Assembly (NCBI GenBank): GCA_026390795.1 | Contig: JAPLFG010000003.1 | Coordinates: 1,612,001 to 1,676,000 of the forward strand | Direction of reading: 5' to 3' | Source of the DNA: Ignavibacteriales bacterium | GTDB lineage: Bacteria > Bacteroidota > Ignavibacteria > Ignavibacteriales > Melioribacteraceae | Length of the DNA: 64,000 nt | Shown: one piece after another, positions 8,351 to 17,735 of the stretch | Layout of the letters: every line of letters begins with the position of its first letter | Position numbering within the stretch: the first letter of the stretch is position 1 | Program-made: the position numbers and the translations under genes | The notes under the pieces: model-generated | The model's database searches: none | Seen by the model: only the letters and a program-made list of their open reading frames with translations | What the model was told of the DNA's origin: nothing

Positions 8351-9898
8351 ATGGTCAAACCTATAAAAAAAATCGGTCTCTTTCTAATATTAATTATTGG
8401 TCTTCCAATTATTTTTTTCGCGTTTAGAGAAATTATTTCGTTAAATGCGAACGAAAAAATCATAGGAGATATCTATAAAAATCAGCTTGAATCGATTTTG
8501 TTCTCCGTAAATCAATATTCGGAAGACATAGTTCGAAGTTGGACTACAAAAATTCAAGCTGCCGTTGATCAAAGCGACGGATCTAAACTTAAGATGTCAA
8601 ATCGTTTAAAACGATTTTTTGATGACAACTCCCCGGTGGTATATATATTTCTTTCCGACAGTACATTAATAAAAAACGGTTTGTTGAATCGATCATCCTT
8701 TAAAGAAAACGATACAACGGTTCAAGCTATACTAAAACAAAATCTGCAAATAATTTCCCGTCTTTACCGCTATAGAGCAAGCAATTTTTTTAAGATTGAA
8801 CCTCTTCAAAAAGGATCAGATGATGAAACTCAATTGTTAATTTTCATTCTTAGCGACGGAAGATTATGCGGGCTGGCAATAAATAAACTGAATTTTGTGA
8901 CGCAGAACCTTGCGTCAAAAATTCAGAGTGCGGCAAGGAGTGAATTTACTTTCGTAGTTTTTGATTCGGTAAAAAACAGAAATATTTACTCGATCGATTA
9001 TTCTTCCGATCAAAAAATTCAGAGAAGCAATAACCTTTGGCTCATTCCAAATTATTCGCTTGGAATAGCACTGAAAGGAACGACCATTGAAAGTCTGGCA
9101 CGGAATAGAACATACACAAATTTAGTTATGATTGTTGCTCTATCCGTTCTAATGCTGATTGTTGCCTGGTTCGGTTATAGAAACATCAAACATGAAGTTG
9201 AGTTGGCGCAGATTAAAAGTGATTTTGTTTCAAATGTTTCTCATGAATTGCGAACACCGCTTGCGCTAATCAACATGTTTGCAGAAACACTCTCTATGGG
9301 ACGAATAACAACAGAAGAGAAACGGAACGAATATTACGGTATCATACAACAAGAAACGGAAAGATTAAGTAGAATAGTTAACAAGATTTTAACTTTCTCC
9401 AAAATTGAAGCGGGTAAATGGCAATTTAATTTCTCTAAAACAGATTTAAATCTAATCGCCGGGAAAATTTACGACAATTACAAATTTCATTTACAACAGA
9501 AAGGTTTTGAGTTTCTATTTGAACCTGCCGGCAGCAGTATAGAGATCAATCTCGACCCCGAAGCTCTTTCTGAATCTGTTATTAATTTGTTAGACAACGC
9601 AATAAAATATAGCAACAATAATAAACGCGTTATATTAAGAACCGGACTTGTAGGCGCCAAAGCATTTATTGAAGTCGAAGATTCGGGCGTCGGTATTTCG
9701 AATGAGGAGCAGAAAAAAATATTTGATAAATTTTACCGCGCAGGCAATGTAGATCTACATAATACAAAGGGGACAGGACTTGGGCTTACACTTGTTAAAC
9801 ATATGGTTGACGCCCACAAGGGTGAAATAAAATTAAAAAGTGAAATAGGAAAGGGAAGCTCATTCAGATTAATCTTCCCGATAGATCAGACAAAATAG
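8351..9898 (+). CDS. Membrane sensor histidine kinase
   Basis: The 515 residues are an N-terminal membrane helix (about 8-26), a roughly 230-residue extracytoplasmic sensor region, a second helix (about 256-276) and a kinase core. The phosphoacceptor is His298 in VSHELRTPL; the ATPase has the N box NLLDNAIKYS, G1 DSGVGI and G2 GTGLGLTLV. No PAS or HAMP domain is evident, so the periplasmic region is probably the sensor. It is divergent from the BNR gene and is followed after 9 bp by its likely partner regulator. The start ATG has only a weak ribosome site. Confidence 0.92.
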   Translation: MVKPIKKIGLFLILIIGLPIIFFAFREIISLNANEKIIGDIYKNQLESILFSVNQYSEDIVRSWTTKIQAAVDQSDGSKLKMSNRLKRFFDDNSPVVYIFLSDSTLIKNGLLNRSSFKENDTTVQAILKQNLQIISRLYRYRASNFFKIEPLQKGSDDETQLLIFILSDGRLCGLAINKLNFVTQNLASKIQSAARSEFTFVVFDSVKNRNIYSIDYSSDQKIQRSNNLWLIPNYSLGIALKGTTIESLARNRTYTNLVMIVALSVLMLIVAWFGYRNIKHEVELAQIKSDFVSNVSHELRTPLALINMFAETLSMGRITTEEKRNEYYGIIQQETERLSRIVNKILTFSKIEAGKWQFNFSKTDLNLIAGKIYDNYKFHLQQKGFEFLFEPAGSSIEINLDPEALSESVINLLDNAIKYSNNNKRVILRTGLVGAKAFIEVEDSGVGISNEEQKKIFDKFYRAGNVDLHNTKGTGLGLTLVKHMVDAHKGEIKLKSEIGKGSSFRLIFPIDQTK

Positions 9899-9907
9899 GG
9901 AGTAGTT

Positions 9908-10585
9908 ATGCCTCGCTTACTTATCGTTGAAGATGAACCGAATATGCGTCTTGGTTTGAAAGATAATCTGGAATTCGAAGGCTACGAAGTTGACTTTTCC
10001 GATAACGGTGAAGACGGTTTGAAAAAAATTCTTGAAAACAAATTTGATCTTGTATTACTTGACGTGATGCTTCCCAAACTTTCAGGATTTGATGTTTGCA
10101 GAAGAGCGCGTGAACAGAAAAATTCTACGCCGATCATCCTTCTTACGGCAAAAGGTGAGGAGGTGGATAAAATAGTCGGACTTGAACTTGGTGCTGACGA
10201 TTACGTTACAAAACCATTCAGCTTGCGAGAATTACTTGCACGTATCAAGGCAATATTACGACGTTCGGAAAGACCGGAAGCAATAAACGAAATAGTAATG
10301 ATTGGTAAACTTGAAATCCATTTTGCAAGCTACAATGCATTTGAAGACGAAAACTCCGTGCAATTATCCCACAAAGAATTTGAACTTCTGAAATATTTAT
10401 ATGAACGACGGAGCCAAACCGTCAGCCGTGATGATCTTCTAAAAAATGTTTGGGGAGATGTCTATATAACATCACGTACTATTGATAATTTCATTGTTAA
10501 GCTGCGACAAAAAATAGAACTCGATCCCAACAATCCTAAAATAATTATTACCGTCCATGGCATTGGCTACAAATTAATCGCATAG
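9908..10585 (+). CDS. OmpR/PhoB-family response regulator
   Basis: The 225-residue product has a complete receiver domain (acidic pocket Glu8-Asp9, phosphoacceptor Asp52 in LLDVMLP, Lys102 in YVTKPF) and a C-terminal winged helix (about 130-225, ending RTIDNFIVKLRQKIE...ITVHGIGYKL) that binds DNA. It lies 9 bp after the histidine kinase with a GGGAGTAG ribosome site, so the two form a two-component pair. Targets are not visible; the HEAT-repeat gene 155 bp downstream may be one, but that is a guess. Confidence 0.95.
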   Translation: MPRLLIVEDEPNMRLGLKDNLEFEGYEVDFSDNGEDGLKKILENKFDLVLLDVMLPKLSGFDVCRRAREQKNSTPIILLTAKGEEVDKIVGLELGADDYVTKPFSLRELLARIKAILRRSERPEAINEIVMIGKLEIHFASYNAFEDENSVQLSHKEFELLKYLYERRSQTVSRDDLLKNVWGDVYITSRTIDNFIVKLRQKIELDPNNPKIIITVHGIGYKLIA

Positions 10586-10740
10586 AAATACAAGTTTTAT
10601 ACTTCCTATTCCAAATTGAAACCGGTTCTACTTCGTGACAATCGATTACAATTCTTGATGCAACTTTGACAACTCCCCTATGAAACCTTTCGACTAAAGA
10701 GGTGAGATTAAAAAAAGCTTAACAACCATAGGAGGTTGAA

Positions 10741-11178
10741 ATGAAAAGTACAAACAACACATTCATTAAAAAAGCCGTATTAACTGTATTGACGGTTCTG
10801 GTTCTTGCATCGGTAACCATGGGGCAGAGTACAAAAAGTGCTAATCCATTGTTCAAAGAAAATGCAATTAAAAATTTGATTGTCGGTATCCAATCGGAAA
10901 ATAACGGTCTGAGAGAAAGCGCTATCTACCTTGCAGGGAAATACGAAATTACAGAAGTAGTCGAAACTTTAGTTGATCAATTCAAGAGAGAAACGGATCC
11001 AAAAATGCGTGTTCTGATTGCATTGGCTCTTTACAAAATTGGTGACGAAAAAGGAATGGACGCCATTTATGCTGCAGCGGTAAATGACAGCGATTCAAAA
11101 GTAAAAAGAATTTGCAATGCAATTGTTAACGAATACAATACAAGTAAGACCGTGGTTACTCTGCATGCCGGTCAGTAG
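10741..11178 (+). CDS. Exported HEAT-repeat protein
   Basis: The 145-residue protein has a signal peptide (core about residues 12-27, ending near TMGQ) and then two to three HEAT-like helical pairs (IVGIQSENNGLRESAIYLAG; KMRVLIALALYKIGDEKGMD; DSDSKVKRICNAIV). HEAT repeats mediate protein binding; no enzyme signature is present. The ribosome site is unusually strong (ATAGGAGGTTGAA), suggesting high expression. It follows the two-component pair after 155 bp. A function in envelope stress or sensing would be speculation. Confidence 0.75.
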   Translation: MKSTNNTFIKKAVLTVLTVLVLASVTMGQSTKSANPLFKENAIKNLIVGIQSENNGLRESAIYLAGKYEITEVVETLVDQFKRETDPKMRVLIALALYKIGDEKGMDAIYAAAVNDSDSKVKRICNAIVNEYNTSKTVVTLHAGQ

Positions 11179-11267
11179 TTGTGACAATATTTTACATCAA
11201 ATTACATGGTAATTGCATAACTAACATCAGTAAATGCTAAATTTTACAGAGCAATTGGAAAGGAACA

Positions 11268-12323
11268 ATGAAAACTAAAGTTGGTTTCGTTATAACCGGT
11301 TTCATCTTAATAATGTGCGGCTTTTCTTATTCGCAGAATATGGAACGCCTTTTAAATCTAAAAGGCAATTGGAAATTTTCTATCGGCGATGATAAGAATT
11401 GGGCCGCACAGAACTATGATGACAATTCATGGGAAACGATTCAAGTTCCTTCTTCATGGGAGAATCAAGGATTTCACGGGTACGACGGTTATGCATGGTA
11501 CAGAAAACATTTTGTATTTATTTATCCATCACAGGCCAATAACGTAATATTAAAACTCGGCAGAATAGATGATGTTGATGAAGTCTATCTTAATGGCAAT
11601 CTAATCGGATTTTCCGGGTCATTCCCGCCAGATTATAAAACAGCTTACAATGCGTGGCGCGAATATCATATCCCGGAAAAATATTTTCTTAAAGATAAAG
11701 AGAATGTAATTGCTATCCGAGTGTATGATTCTCAATTAGAAGGCGGAATTATTGAAGGAGATATCGGACTTTATGAAAATAAAGATTTGATGAAATTAGA
11801 TCTGGATCTAAGCGGTGTTTGGGAATTTAAAACCGGTGACGATAATAATTGGAAGGAAGTAAAACTAAATGAAAAGAGTTGGGACAAAATTTTTGTTCCA
11901 GGCTTTTGGGAAAACCAAGGCTATCAAGACTATGATGGCTTCGCATGGTACCGGTTATCATTCAAAATAGATGATAAATTCCAAAACAAAAAATTTGTTC
12001 TTGTGCTGGGAAAAATTGATGATCTTGATGAAGTATATCTGAACGGGAAATTAATCGGCTCTACTGGAAATATGAACAGACAGCCGATACGTTATAATAC
12101 AAGAAATGAATATCAGATATTCCGTGGATATTTCATTCCTCAAGATTTGTTACAACTTAACCAAGAAAATGTAATAGCTGTTCGGGTTTATGACGGTTTT
12201 AAAGACGGGGGTATTTATCAAGGTCCCATTGGTCTAATCGAACAGAGCAAGTACACAAAATTCTGGCATGATTACAAACCACCGAAACAGAAAAAAAATT
12301 TTTGGGATTGGTTCTTTGAATAA
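11268..12323 (+). CDS. Secreted protein of two tandem GH2-type sugar-binding jelly rolls, no catalytic domain
   Basis: After a signal peptide (about residues 1-24) the 351-residue protein consists almost entirely of two copies of one jelly-roll domain, about residues 27-165 and 172-325. Matching blocks are WENQGFHGYDGYAWYR and WENQGYQDYDGFAWYR, then RIDDVDEVYLNGNLIG and KIDDLDEVYLNGKLIG, then ENVIAIRVYD and ENVIAVRVYD. This domain is the sugar-binding N-terminal module of glycoside hydrolase family 2 enzymes, but no GH2 core follows, so it probably binds carbohydrate or a protein rather than cleaving it. The tail is short and aromatic (FWDWFFE). The ribosome site is GGAAAGGA. Confidence 0.78.
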   Translation: MKTKVGFVITGFILIMCGFSYSQNMERLLNLKGNWKFSIGDDKNWAAQNYDDNSWETIQVPSSWENQGFHGYDGYAWYRKHFVFIYPSQANNVILKLGRIDDVDEVYLNGNLIGFSGSFPPDYKTAYNAWREYHIPEKYFLKDKENVIAIRVYDSQLEGGIIEGDIGLYENKDLMKLDLDLSGVWEFKTGDDNNWKEVKLNEKSWDKIFVPGFWENQGYQDYDGFAWYRLSFKIDDKFQNKKFVLVLGKIDDLDEVYLNGKLIGSTGNMNRQPIRYNTRNEYQIFRGYFIPQDLLQLNQENVIAVRVYDGFKDGGIYQGPIGLIEQSKYTKFWHDYKPPKQKKNFWDWFFE

Positions 12324-12355
12324 AAAAAGTCTCCCTCCCAAAAGAGAAGGGAGAC
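12322..12355 (-). terminator. Intrinsic terminator of the tricorn-like gene
   Basis: GTCTCCCT (12329-12336) pairs with AGGGAGAC (12348-12355). Read on the minus strand the stem is followed by a run of seven T, so it terminates the gene ending at 12372. The plus-strand side has only ATATAATT after the stem and would be weaker for the convergent jelly-roll gene. Confidence 0.82.
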
Positions 12356-12371
12356 ATATAATTAGTGCCAA

Positions 12372-15300
12372 CTATCTTTTTTCGTATGGCGGTTGTTTTG
12401 GATTAACCGGCGGATTCATTTCTAAAAGTTTCATCTCTTCTTGAATTGCTCTTTCGAGCTGGGGATCAATTCCTTTTGAAAGTTGCGCCGGGTCATCAAT
12501 TACTTCAATATCCGGATCTACACCGTGACCTTCTTTAAACCATTTTCCATCAGGGTCGTACATTCTGAATGTTGGAACAGTTACACTTCCTCCATCTATC
12601 AGACCAGGTGCGCCGCTTATGCCAATTAATCCGCCCCATGTTCTTGTTCCAACAAGAGGACCCAATTTTGCTTTTCTAAAATAATCGGGGAATGCATCTC
12701 CTCCTGAACCGCTCCATCCGTTTATCAACATTACTTTGGGACCGAAATTAGCAAATGGGGGCCATTGCCACGTTTCACCATCTCGTACTGCCCAAAATGC
12801 AAGCGGCTTCCGGTCAAGTATTTCAATAAACCGATCGGGTATTTGTCCGCCGTTGTTAAACCGTTCATCAATGATCAATCCTTCTTTTTTAAATTGAGCC
12901 GCAAATTGTCTTATCAATTCATTCTGTCCGTCAATACCGGTGCTTGGAACATATATGTAACCGATTTTTCCATTAGTTGCTTCTTCAACCCGTTTTCTGT
13001 TCGATTCAATCCACGCAAGATTTCTCAATCGTGTTTCGTCCGGAATTGTTGCAACCGAAATTTTACGTGCACCTTCCATGTTTGGCTTGCTGTTGATCGT
13101 TAGTTCAATTGTTTTACCTGACAATCCTCCAAAAGCTGCCCACGGATCTTGTGTAACATCCAACGGTGAGCCATTTACTTCAAGAATGTAATCTCCCTCT
13201 TTAACTTTTAATCCCGGCATCATTAAAGGAGAACGAACTTCGGAATCCCAAGGAGCGCCGTTAATTATTTTTTTAATTTTGTATGCATTGTTTGCAATTT
13301 CCCAATCGATACCAAGATAACCGACATTTCTCATTGGAGCTTCTTCAAGATCTCCGCCGCCTCTATAAGTGTGAGACGAATTCAATTCTGCAATCAATTC
13401 ACCGATAACAAAATTCACATCCCAGCGAGTAACGCAATTATCAATTAATTTTCCGTAATTAGTTCGCATTTCGTTCCAATCAACTCCGTGCATGTTCGGA
13501 TCATAAAAGAAATCGCGTTCAAATCTCCAAACGTCATTAAAGATTTGTTTCCACTCTGCCTTCGGATTAATTGTCATTTCAAGTTGAGAGGTCGGCATCA
13601 TCTTTTCCATCTTTTGTGTTGGTGCAATATCAACAACAGAAAAGTTGCTGCCTTTGACTAGAAGAATCTTTTTTCCATCTGCGCTTACTTGAAATCCGTC
13701 TGCGTCATCAATAATAGTTTTTTCCTCGCGGGCTTCGAGATCAAAATAAACAACTGCTTTGTTTTTATTAGCCGCACCGCTGTTTGGCATTCTGTGATAA
13801 ATTACTTTACCGGAAACGGCGGCAATATTTCCGTAATTGCCGGGTGCCGCAGGAAGGAGAACAATTCTGTCCTCAAAATTATCAAGAGTGATTTTAACTT
13901 CCTTCGGTTTTTCTTTTATATCGGTTTTCTTTTCATCTTTGGATCCTTCTTTCTTTTCATCTTTTCCATCTTTTTTCGCCTCGTCTTTCTTCTCTTCTTT
14001 CTTTATAGAAGTTGTATCGTTCTTTGGTGCAAGAGGAGAAAGAATATCTTCATTTAATGTAACGGCTGCAATATTTGTAGTATTCGGGTAAATGAATGTA
14101 TTGTCAATGTCGCTGTAAACCGGGTTAAGAGTTCTATTGGTTGCGAAATACAAATATTTTCCGTCCGGATCGAAAGCTGGACTTGAATCGCCGTAATAGC
14201 CTGAAGTGACCTGATGCGTTTTTTCTTCTTTCACATCAAATAAGAAGAGGGCTGATTTTTGATTATCAAGATCACGTGAGTAAGCCAACCATTTACTATC
14301 TGCAGACCAGCTTACACTGAAGTTTTGCAAATTCCCTTGATAGAAGTAGAGCGCCTTGTCAACATCATAGGTTTTGTCCTTTTCCATATCATAAATTTGT
14401 ATTGCCATTGATTTATCAATGAAAGCCAGCATCTTACTATCCGGCGACCAAAATAATTGATACCGGTAACCGGGTCCGTATGAAGTCAACTTCTTCTCAT
14501 CATTTGGATTTTTTAAATTTCGAACCGTTAGTTCGTACTCGCCAGATTTATCACTCCAATAAGCTGCATATTTACCATCGGGTGACCATGCAGGAAATCT
14601 TTCCGCAACACCGGAACTTTTGGTTAAATTAAATATCGGACCGTTTTCTGCAGGAACAGAAAAAATATCTCCACGGGCTTCAATGAGCGCACGTTTTCCA
14701 TCGGGAGAAAGCCATCCATTCTGAATTAGTTTTGATACATTTTCAGTCTTAGGCATCAGTGTCAATTCGTCTGTTACAATGTTAACGTTTACTTCTTTGT
14801 ATTTTTCATCTGCGAGGTTTAACAGATAAAGTTTACCGCCGTTTTCAAAAACAATATCGGATGGACCGATAGAGGGAAAATGAATATCGTATTCGGTGAA
14901 ATTTGTTAATTGCTTATTTTCTTTTGTGTCAATATTGTAAGACCAAATATTTGCCCGCAAATCTTTACCTCGATCTGACAGATAATAAATTTTATTTCCA
15001 GACCACATAGGGAATTCATCATTTGTCAGACTGTTCGAGATATTTTCTGCGGTTTTCTTTTCAAGGTCGAAGATCCAAATATTTGCATGCCAGCCGCCCC
15101 GGTACCGTTTCCAGGTTCTGTAAGCCTGGCTAAGAGGAGTGTAAGCAATCTTTTTTCCATCCGGGGAAAGAGATGCCATTTCACCGTAAGGAATCGGCAG
15201 TATTTCCGGAGCTCCGCCACTCTTGCCAACTTTGTAAAATTGGTCAAATCGTTGTTTGCCGCTATTCATTGATGAAACATATAATAGATTTTTCCCATCC

Positions 15301-15653
15301 GGATACCAGTCAATAATTCTATCTTCCATACCATGATGAGTAACTCTTGTTGGTATTCCGCCCATAGAAGGAATTACGTATACATCATAATTGTTGTTGT
15401 AAATTCCGCTGAAAGCAATCTGGGAGCCATCGGGAGAAAATTTTGGAGTAAGCTCCTGCCCTTTAGGCGAACTTAGTTTAAATGCTGTGCCTCCTTCTTT
15501 GGCAACAATCCAGAGATCGCCAGCATAAGTAAACACAATACTCGTTTTTGAAACATCCGGGTTTTGTACCATGCGTGCGTCAACTTGGGCAAAGAGATTT
15601 AGAAAGTTTAGCACGAAAAATAATGAGCAAAGTAGAACCGATACTTTTTTCAT
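12372..15653 (-). CDS. Secreted tricorn-like protease (S41 family with TolB-type propellers and PDZ)
   Basis: The 1093-residue protein has a signal peptide, two TolB/WD-like propellers (repeats such as SPDGSQIAFSG, SPDGKKIAYTP, WSPDGKYAAYWSD) to about residue 680, a tricorn core helix region with His761 in SSHTYRGGGD, a PDZ domain (about 800-880) and the S41 peptidase domain with the nucleophile segment WSGSGGDAFPD (Ser about 983). Order and residue spacing match archaeal tricorn (His746, Ser965 by family knowledge). It cleaves peptides into short oligopeptides, here in the periplasm. A Lys/Glu-rich insert at about 548-580 is a flexible linker not typical of tricorn. It is a single-gene unit ending at its own terminator. 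Confidence 0.92.
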   Translation of the reverse strand: MKKVSVLLCSLFFVLNFLNLFAQVDARMVQNPDVSKTSIVFTYAGDLWIVAKEGGTAFKLSSPKGQELTPKFSPDGSQIAFSGIYNNNYDVYVIPSMGGIPTRVTHHGMEDRIIDWYPDGKNLLYVSSMNSGKQRFDQFYKVGKSGGAPEILPIPYGEMASLSPDGKKIAYTPLSQAYRTWKRYRGGWHANIWIFDLEKKTAENISNSLTNDEFPMWSGNKIYYLSDRGKDLRANIWSYNIDTKENKQLTNFTEYDIHFPSIGPSDIVFENGGKLYLLNLADEKYKEVNVNIVTDELTLMPKTENVSKLIQNGWLSPDGKRALIEARGDIFSVPAENGPIFNLTKSSGVAERFPAWSPDGKYAAYWSDKSGEYELTVRNLKNPNDEKKLTSYGPGYRYQLFWSPDSKMLAFIDKSMAIQIYDMEKDKTYDVDKALYFYQGNLQNFSVSWSADSKWLAYSRDLDNQKSALFLFDVKEEKTHQVTSGYYGDSSPAFDPDGKYLYFATNRTLNPVYSDIDNTFIYPNTTNIAAVTLNEDILSPLAPKNDTTSIKKEEKKDEAKKDGKDEKKEGSKDEKKTDIKEKPKEVKITLDNFEDRIVLLPAAPGNYGNIAAVSGKVIYHRMPNSGAANKNKAVVYFDLEAREEKTIIDDADGFQVSADGKKILLVKGSNFSVVDIAPTQKMEKMMPTSQLEMTINPKAEWKQIFNDVWRFERDFFYDPNMHGVDWNEMRTNYGKLIDNCVTRWDVNFVIGELIAELNSSHTYRGGGDLEEAPMRNVGYLGIDWEIANNAYKIKKIINGAPWDSEVRSPLMMPGLKVKEGDYILEVNGSPLDVTQDPWAAFGGLSGKTIELTINSKPNMEGARKISVATIPDETRLRNLAWIESNRKRVEEATNGKIGYIYVPSTGIDGQNELIRQFAAQFKKEGLIIDERFNNGGQIPDRFIEILDRKPLAFWAVRDGETWQWPPFANFGPKVMLINGWSGSGGDAFPDYFRKAKLGPLVGTRTWGGLIGISGAPGLIDGGSVTVPTFRMYDPDGKWFKEGHGVDPDIEVIDDPAQLSKGIDPQLERAIQEEMKLLEMNPPVNPKQPPYEKR
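13915..14010 (-). repeat. Low-complexity Lys/Glu/Asp-rich coding tract
   Basis: Within the tricorn-like gene the sequence degenerates into TCTTTCTT-like units that encode a run of Lys, Glu and Asp (KKEEKKDEAKKDGKDEKK and on). It probably grew by slippage and forms a solvent-exposed linker inside the propeller part. Antisense frames through it look open only because of this composition. Confidence 0.7.
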
Positions 15654-15979
15654 ATTACCTCATATATAGTGGTTAAATTTTTTTTATGCGGATTTTATAT
15701 TAATGGAGTAAAATTATAATTCCTTTCAGTGTAAAAAAGTGCAAATAATTTAACGATGCGGAAAATAACGGAGACAGCAGTGTCCAGCTAAGTCCGCCGC
15801 TTTGGTCTCTTAAACCATGTCTCCAAATACAACATAACAATTTGAATTGTTAATCAAAAGTTCAATTACACGTTAAATATTGTTAATGATGTGTATTCGT
15901 AAAAATATTTTCTTAATTTCCCCCCACTTTAAATCAAATTTCAGTGTTCGAAAAATTGTCAAAACATCAGAAGGGTGAA
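15654..15979. other. Intergenic region with several dyads, no gene seen
   Basis: This divergent gap holds no convincing reading frame or known RNA. Visible structure: an inverted repeat GGAGACA (15770-15776) with TGTCTCC (15818-15824), and a 7-bp palindrome AACAATT/AATTGTT around a 2-bp centre (15836-15851). The block 15804-15824 resembles, on the other strand, 20798-20815. Promoters for both flanking genes must be here, but I cannot point to one with confidence. Confidence 0.4.
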
Positions 15980-17569
15980 ATGAAAACAAAACTTATCAAG
16001 TTGCTAATTATTGCTTTTGTCTGTCTGCTAAATACAACATTTATTTTTTCACAAATTAAATTAGATGAAAAAACTAGTCTCACATATTTGATAAATAATC
16101 TTCAAGTCCTGGCATCGGATGAATTTGAAGGAAGAGAGACAACAACACATGGAGAGAAACTTGCTTCTCTTTTTATAGCATCCGAGCTGGGAAAATATAA
16201 TGTGCAACCTATGGGCGATAACGGGACTTACTTCCAAAACTTTAATCTGCTCTCTTCAGGCTATGGGCTTGATTCAAAAATCACTCTGGTTGATAATTCA
16301 GGCGCACTAATTTCTAATTTTTCTATGGGCGATGATTTTATTAGATCGGGGCGCGGATTGGCAGATTCTTCTTTTGCAGAACAAACAACCGGAATTGTAT
16401 TTGCGGGTTATGGAATTACTGCGAAGGAATTTAATTATGACGACTACGCAAATATTGATGTTAAGGGGAAAACAGTATTGATTTTATCCGGAGAGCCATA
16501 TAGCGAGAAAGATGATTTTTTTAGTGGAGAAAAACCAACTTCCTATTCTAACTCAGAATCCAAAGTAAAACTCGCTAAAGAAAAAGGTGCCATTGGAGTT
16601 TTTATTATCGTTGATGAGAGAATGAAATCTTTTTGGAATCGGTTTAAAGAGTTTGCAACTCAGCCGTCAATTTCATTCATATCCAAAGAACCGCAAGAAT
16701 TTACTAAGAACATCCCGGTATTTATAATAGGCGAAGTAGCTGCAGAAAAGATGCTTGCCGGTGAAAAATATTCTTATGAAAAAATCAATGAAATTTTAAA
16801 AACGAAAAGCACTTTTCAATCTTTTGAATTCAATAAAAAACTGAAGTATAATATTAAGCCATTTTCAAAAATTGTAAATGCGAGAAATGTAATAGGGTTA
16901 ATAGAGGGAACCGATCCAATACTTAAAAATGAATTTGTTGTATTAAGCGCCCACTATGATCATCTTGGAACAAGAGGATCGGTTGTAAATAATGGTGCCG
17001 ATGATGACGGTTCCGGAACAGTTGCAGTACTTGAGTCGGCTCGGCTTTTGGAATCTGCAAATCAAAACAAAAGATCGATCATAGTTCTTTTTAATACAGG
17101 CGAGGAAAAAGGATTGCTCGGTTCTAGGTATGCAACCGAGAACGGTAGTTTTATGAAAGATGTTGTTGCCGATATTAATATGGATATGGTTGGTCGGGAA
17201 AGTATTGATTCGTTGTATTGTATCGGATCAGATAAACTGAGTTCTGAATTTGCTGAAATCGTGAAAGAGGAGAATTCCAAAACTGTAAATTTTGTTTTAA
17301 ATTATAAATTTGACGAACCCAATGATCCAAACAGATTTTATTACCGGAGCGATCATTATAACTTTGCTAAAAAAGGAATTCCGGTAGTCTTTTTCTTTGA
17401 TGATATGAGCGCCGATTACCACAGACCGACCGATGATGTAGAGAAAATTAATTTTGAAAAAATTCTTAAGACTTTAATTCTCTCTTCAAATATTGCATTG
17501 CATACTGCAAACCTTGATCATAAAGTTATTGTAGATAAAAAAGCCGGCGAGATGCCGTCAAGAAATTGA
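15980..17569 (+). CDS. Secreted M28-family zinc aminopeptidase with PA domain
   Basis: Starting at ATG 15980 (ribosome site AGAAGGGTG just upstream; an in-frame GTG at 15944 would bury the signal peptide) gives 529 residues with a signal peptide MKTKLIKLLIIAFVCLLN. A PA insert lies at about 110-280. The two-zinc site is clear: His325 in SAHYDHLG, Asp342 in GADDDGSG, Glu375-Glu376 in TGEEKGLLGS, Asp in NMDMVGR and His in DYHRPTDD. The family removes N-terminal residues from peptides outside the cytoplasm. It complements the DPP-IV-like and tricorn-like peptidases nearby. Confidence 0.92.
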   Translation: MKTKLIKLLIIAFVCLLNTTFIFSQIKLDEKTSLTYLINNLQVLASDEFEGRETTTHGEKLASLFIASELGKYNVQPMGDNGTYFQNFNLLSSGYGLDSKITLVDNSGALISNFSMGDDFIRSGRGLADSSFAEQTTGIVFAGYGITAKEFNYDDYANIDVKGKTVLILSGEPYSEKDDFFSGEKPTSYSNSESKVKLAKEKGAIGVFIIVDERMKSFWNRFKEFATQPSISFISKEPQEFTKNIPVFIIGEVAAEKMLAGEKYSYEKINEILKTKSTFQSFEFNKKLKYNIKPFSKIVNARNVIGLIEGTDPILKNEFVVLSAHYDHLGTRGSVVNNGADDDGSGTVAVLESARLLESANQNKRSIIVLFNTGEEKGLLGSRYATENGSFMKDVVADINMDMVGRESIDSLYCIGSDKLSSEFAEIVKEENSKTVNFVLNYKFDEPNDPNRFYYRSDHYNFAKKGIPVVFFFDDMSADYHRPTDDVEKINFEKILKTLILSSNIALHTANLDHKVIVDKKAGEMPSRN

Positions 17570-17587
17570 CTTTGTATTTTAGAAAGT

Positions 17588-17611
17588 AGAGACACAAATC
17601 ACCGTGTCTCT
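17588..17611. terminator. Hairpin after the M28 gene, possible weak terminator
   Basis: AGAGACAC (17588-17595) pairs perfectly with GTGTCTCT (17604-17611) around an 8-bp loop, 18 bp after the M28 stop. Only GCTTTGAG follows, so termination by a U-run is not obvious; it could be a weak terminator or an RNA-stabilising stem. Confidence 0.5.
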
Positions 17612-17679
17612 GCTTTGAGTTGCCCACGCCACTCACACCAATTTATTTAAACAAACAATTCAATAATTAAATTATTTTC

Positions 17680-17725
17680 TTGCGTTTCGTGATTTCTTTA
17701 TCGTATATTTACGATGAACGATAAA
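17680..17725 (+). promoter_or_regulatory. Promoter and operator of the arsR-arsM operon
   Basis: A sigma70-like promoter can be drawn: TTGCGT (17680-17685), 18-bp spacer, TATATT (17704-17709). Two nested dyads cover the -10 region: ATCGTA-TATT-TACGAT (17700-17715) and TTTATCGT (17697-17704) with ACGATAAA (17718-17725). This placement fits repression by the ArsR protein encoded immediately downstream. Element positions are read directly; their use is inferred. Confidence 0.65.
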
Positions 17726-17735
17726 GGAGCCTAGA

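Noticed and set aside
8167-8463. Minus-strand frame across the divergent promoter region at 8.2-8.4 kb
   Set aside because: It overlaps the starts of two well-supported genes, has poor composition and no recognisable domain.
13689-14091. Open frames on the plus strand opposite the tricorn-like gene
   Set aside because: They are antisense to the Lys/Glu-rich low-complexity tract, are almost only Phe/Ser, and have no ribosome site.
15944-15979. GTG-initiated extension of the M28 peptidase
   Set aside because: It would put 12 charged residues before the signal peptide; ATG 15980 has a clear ribosome site.
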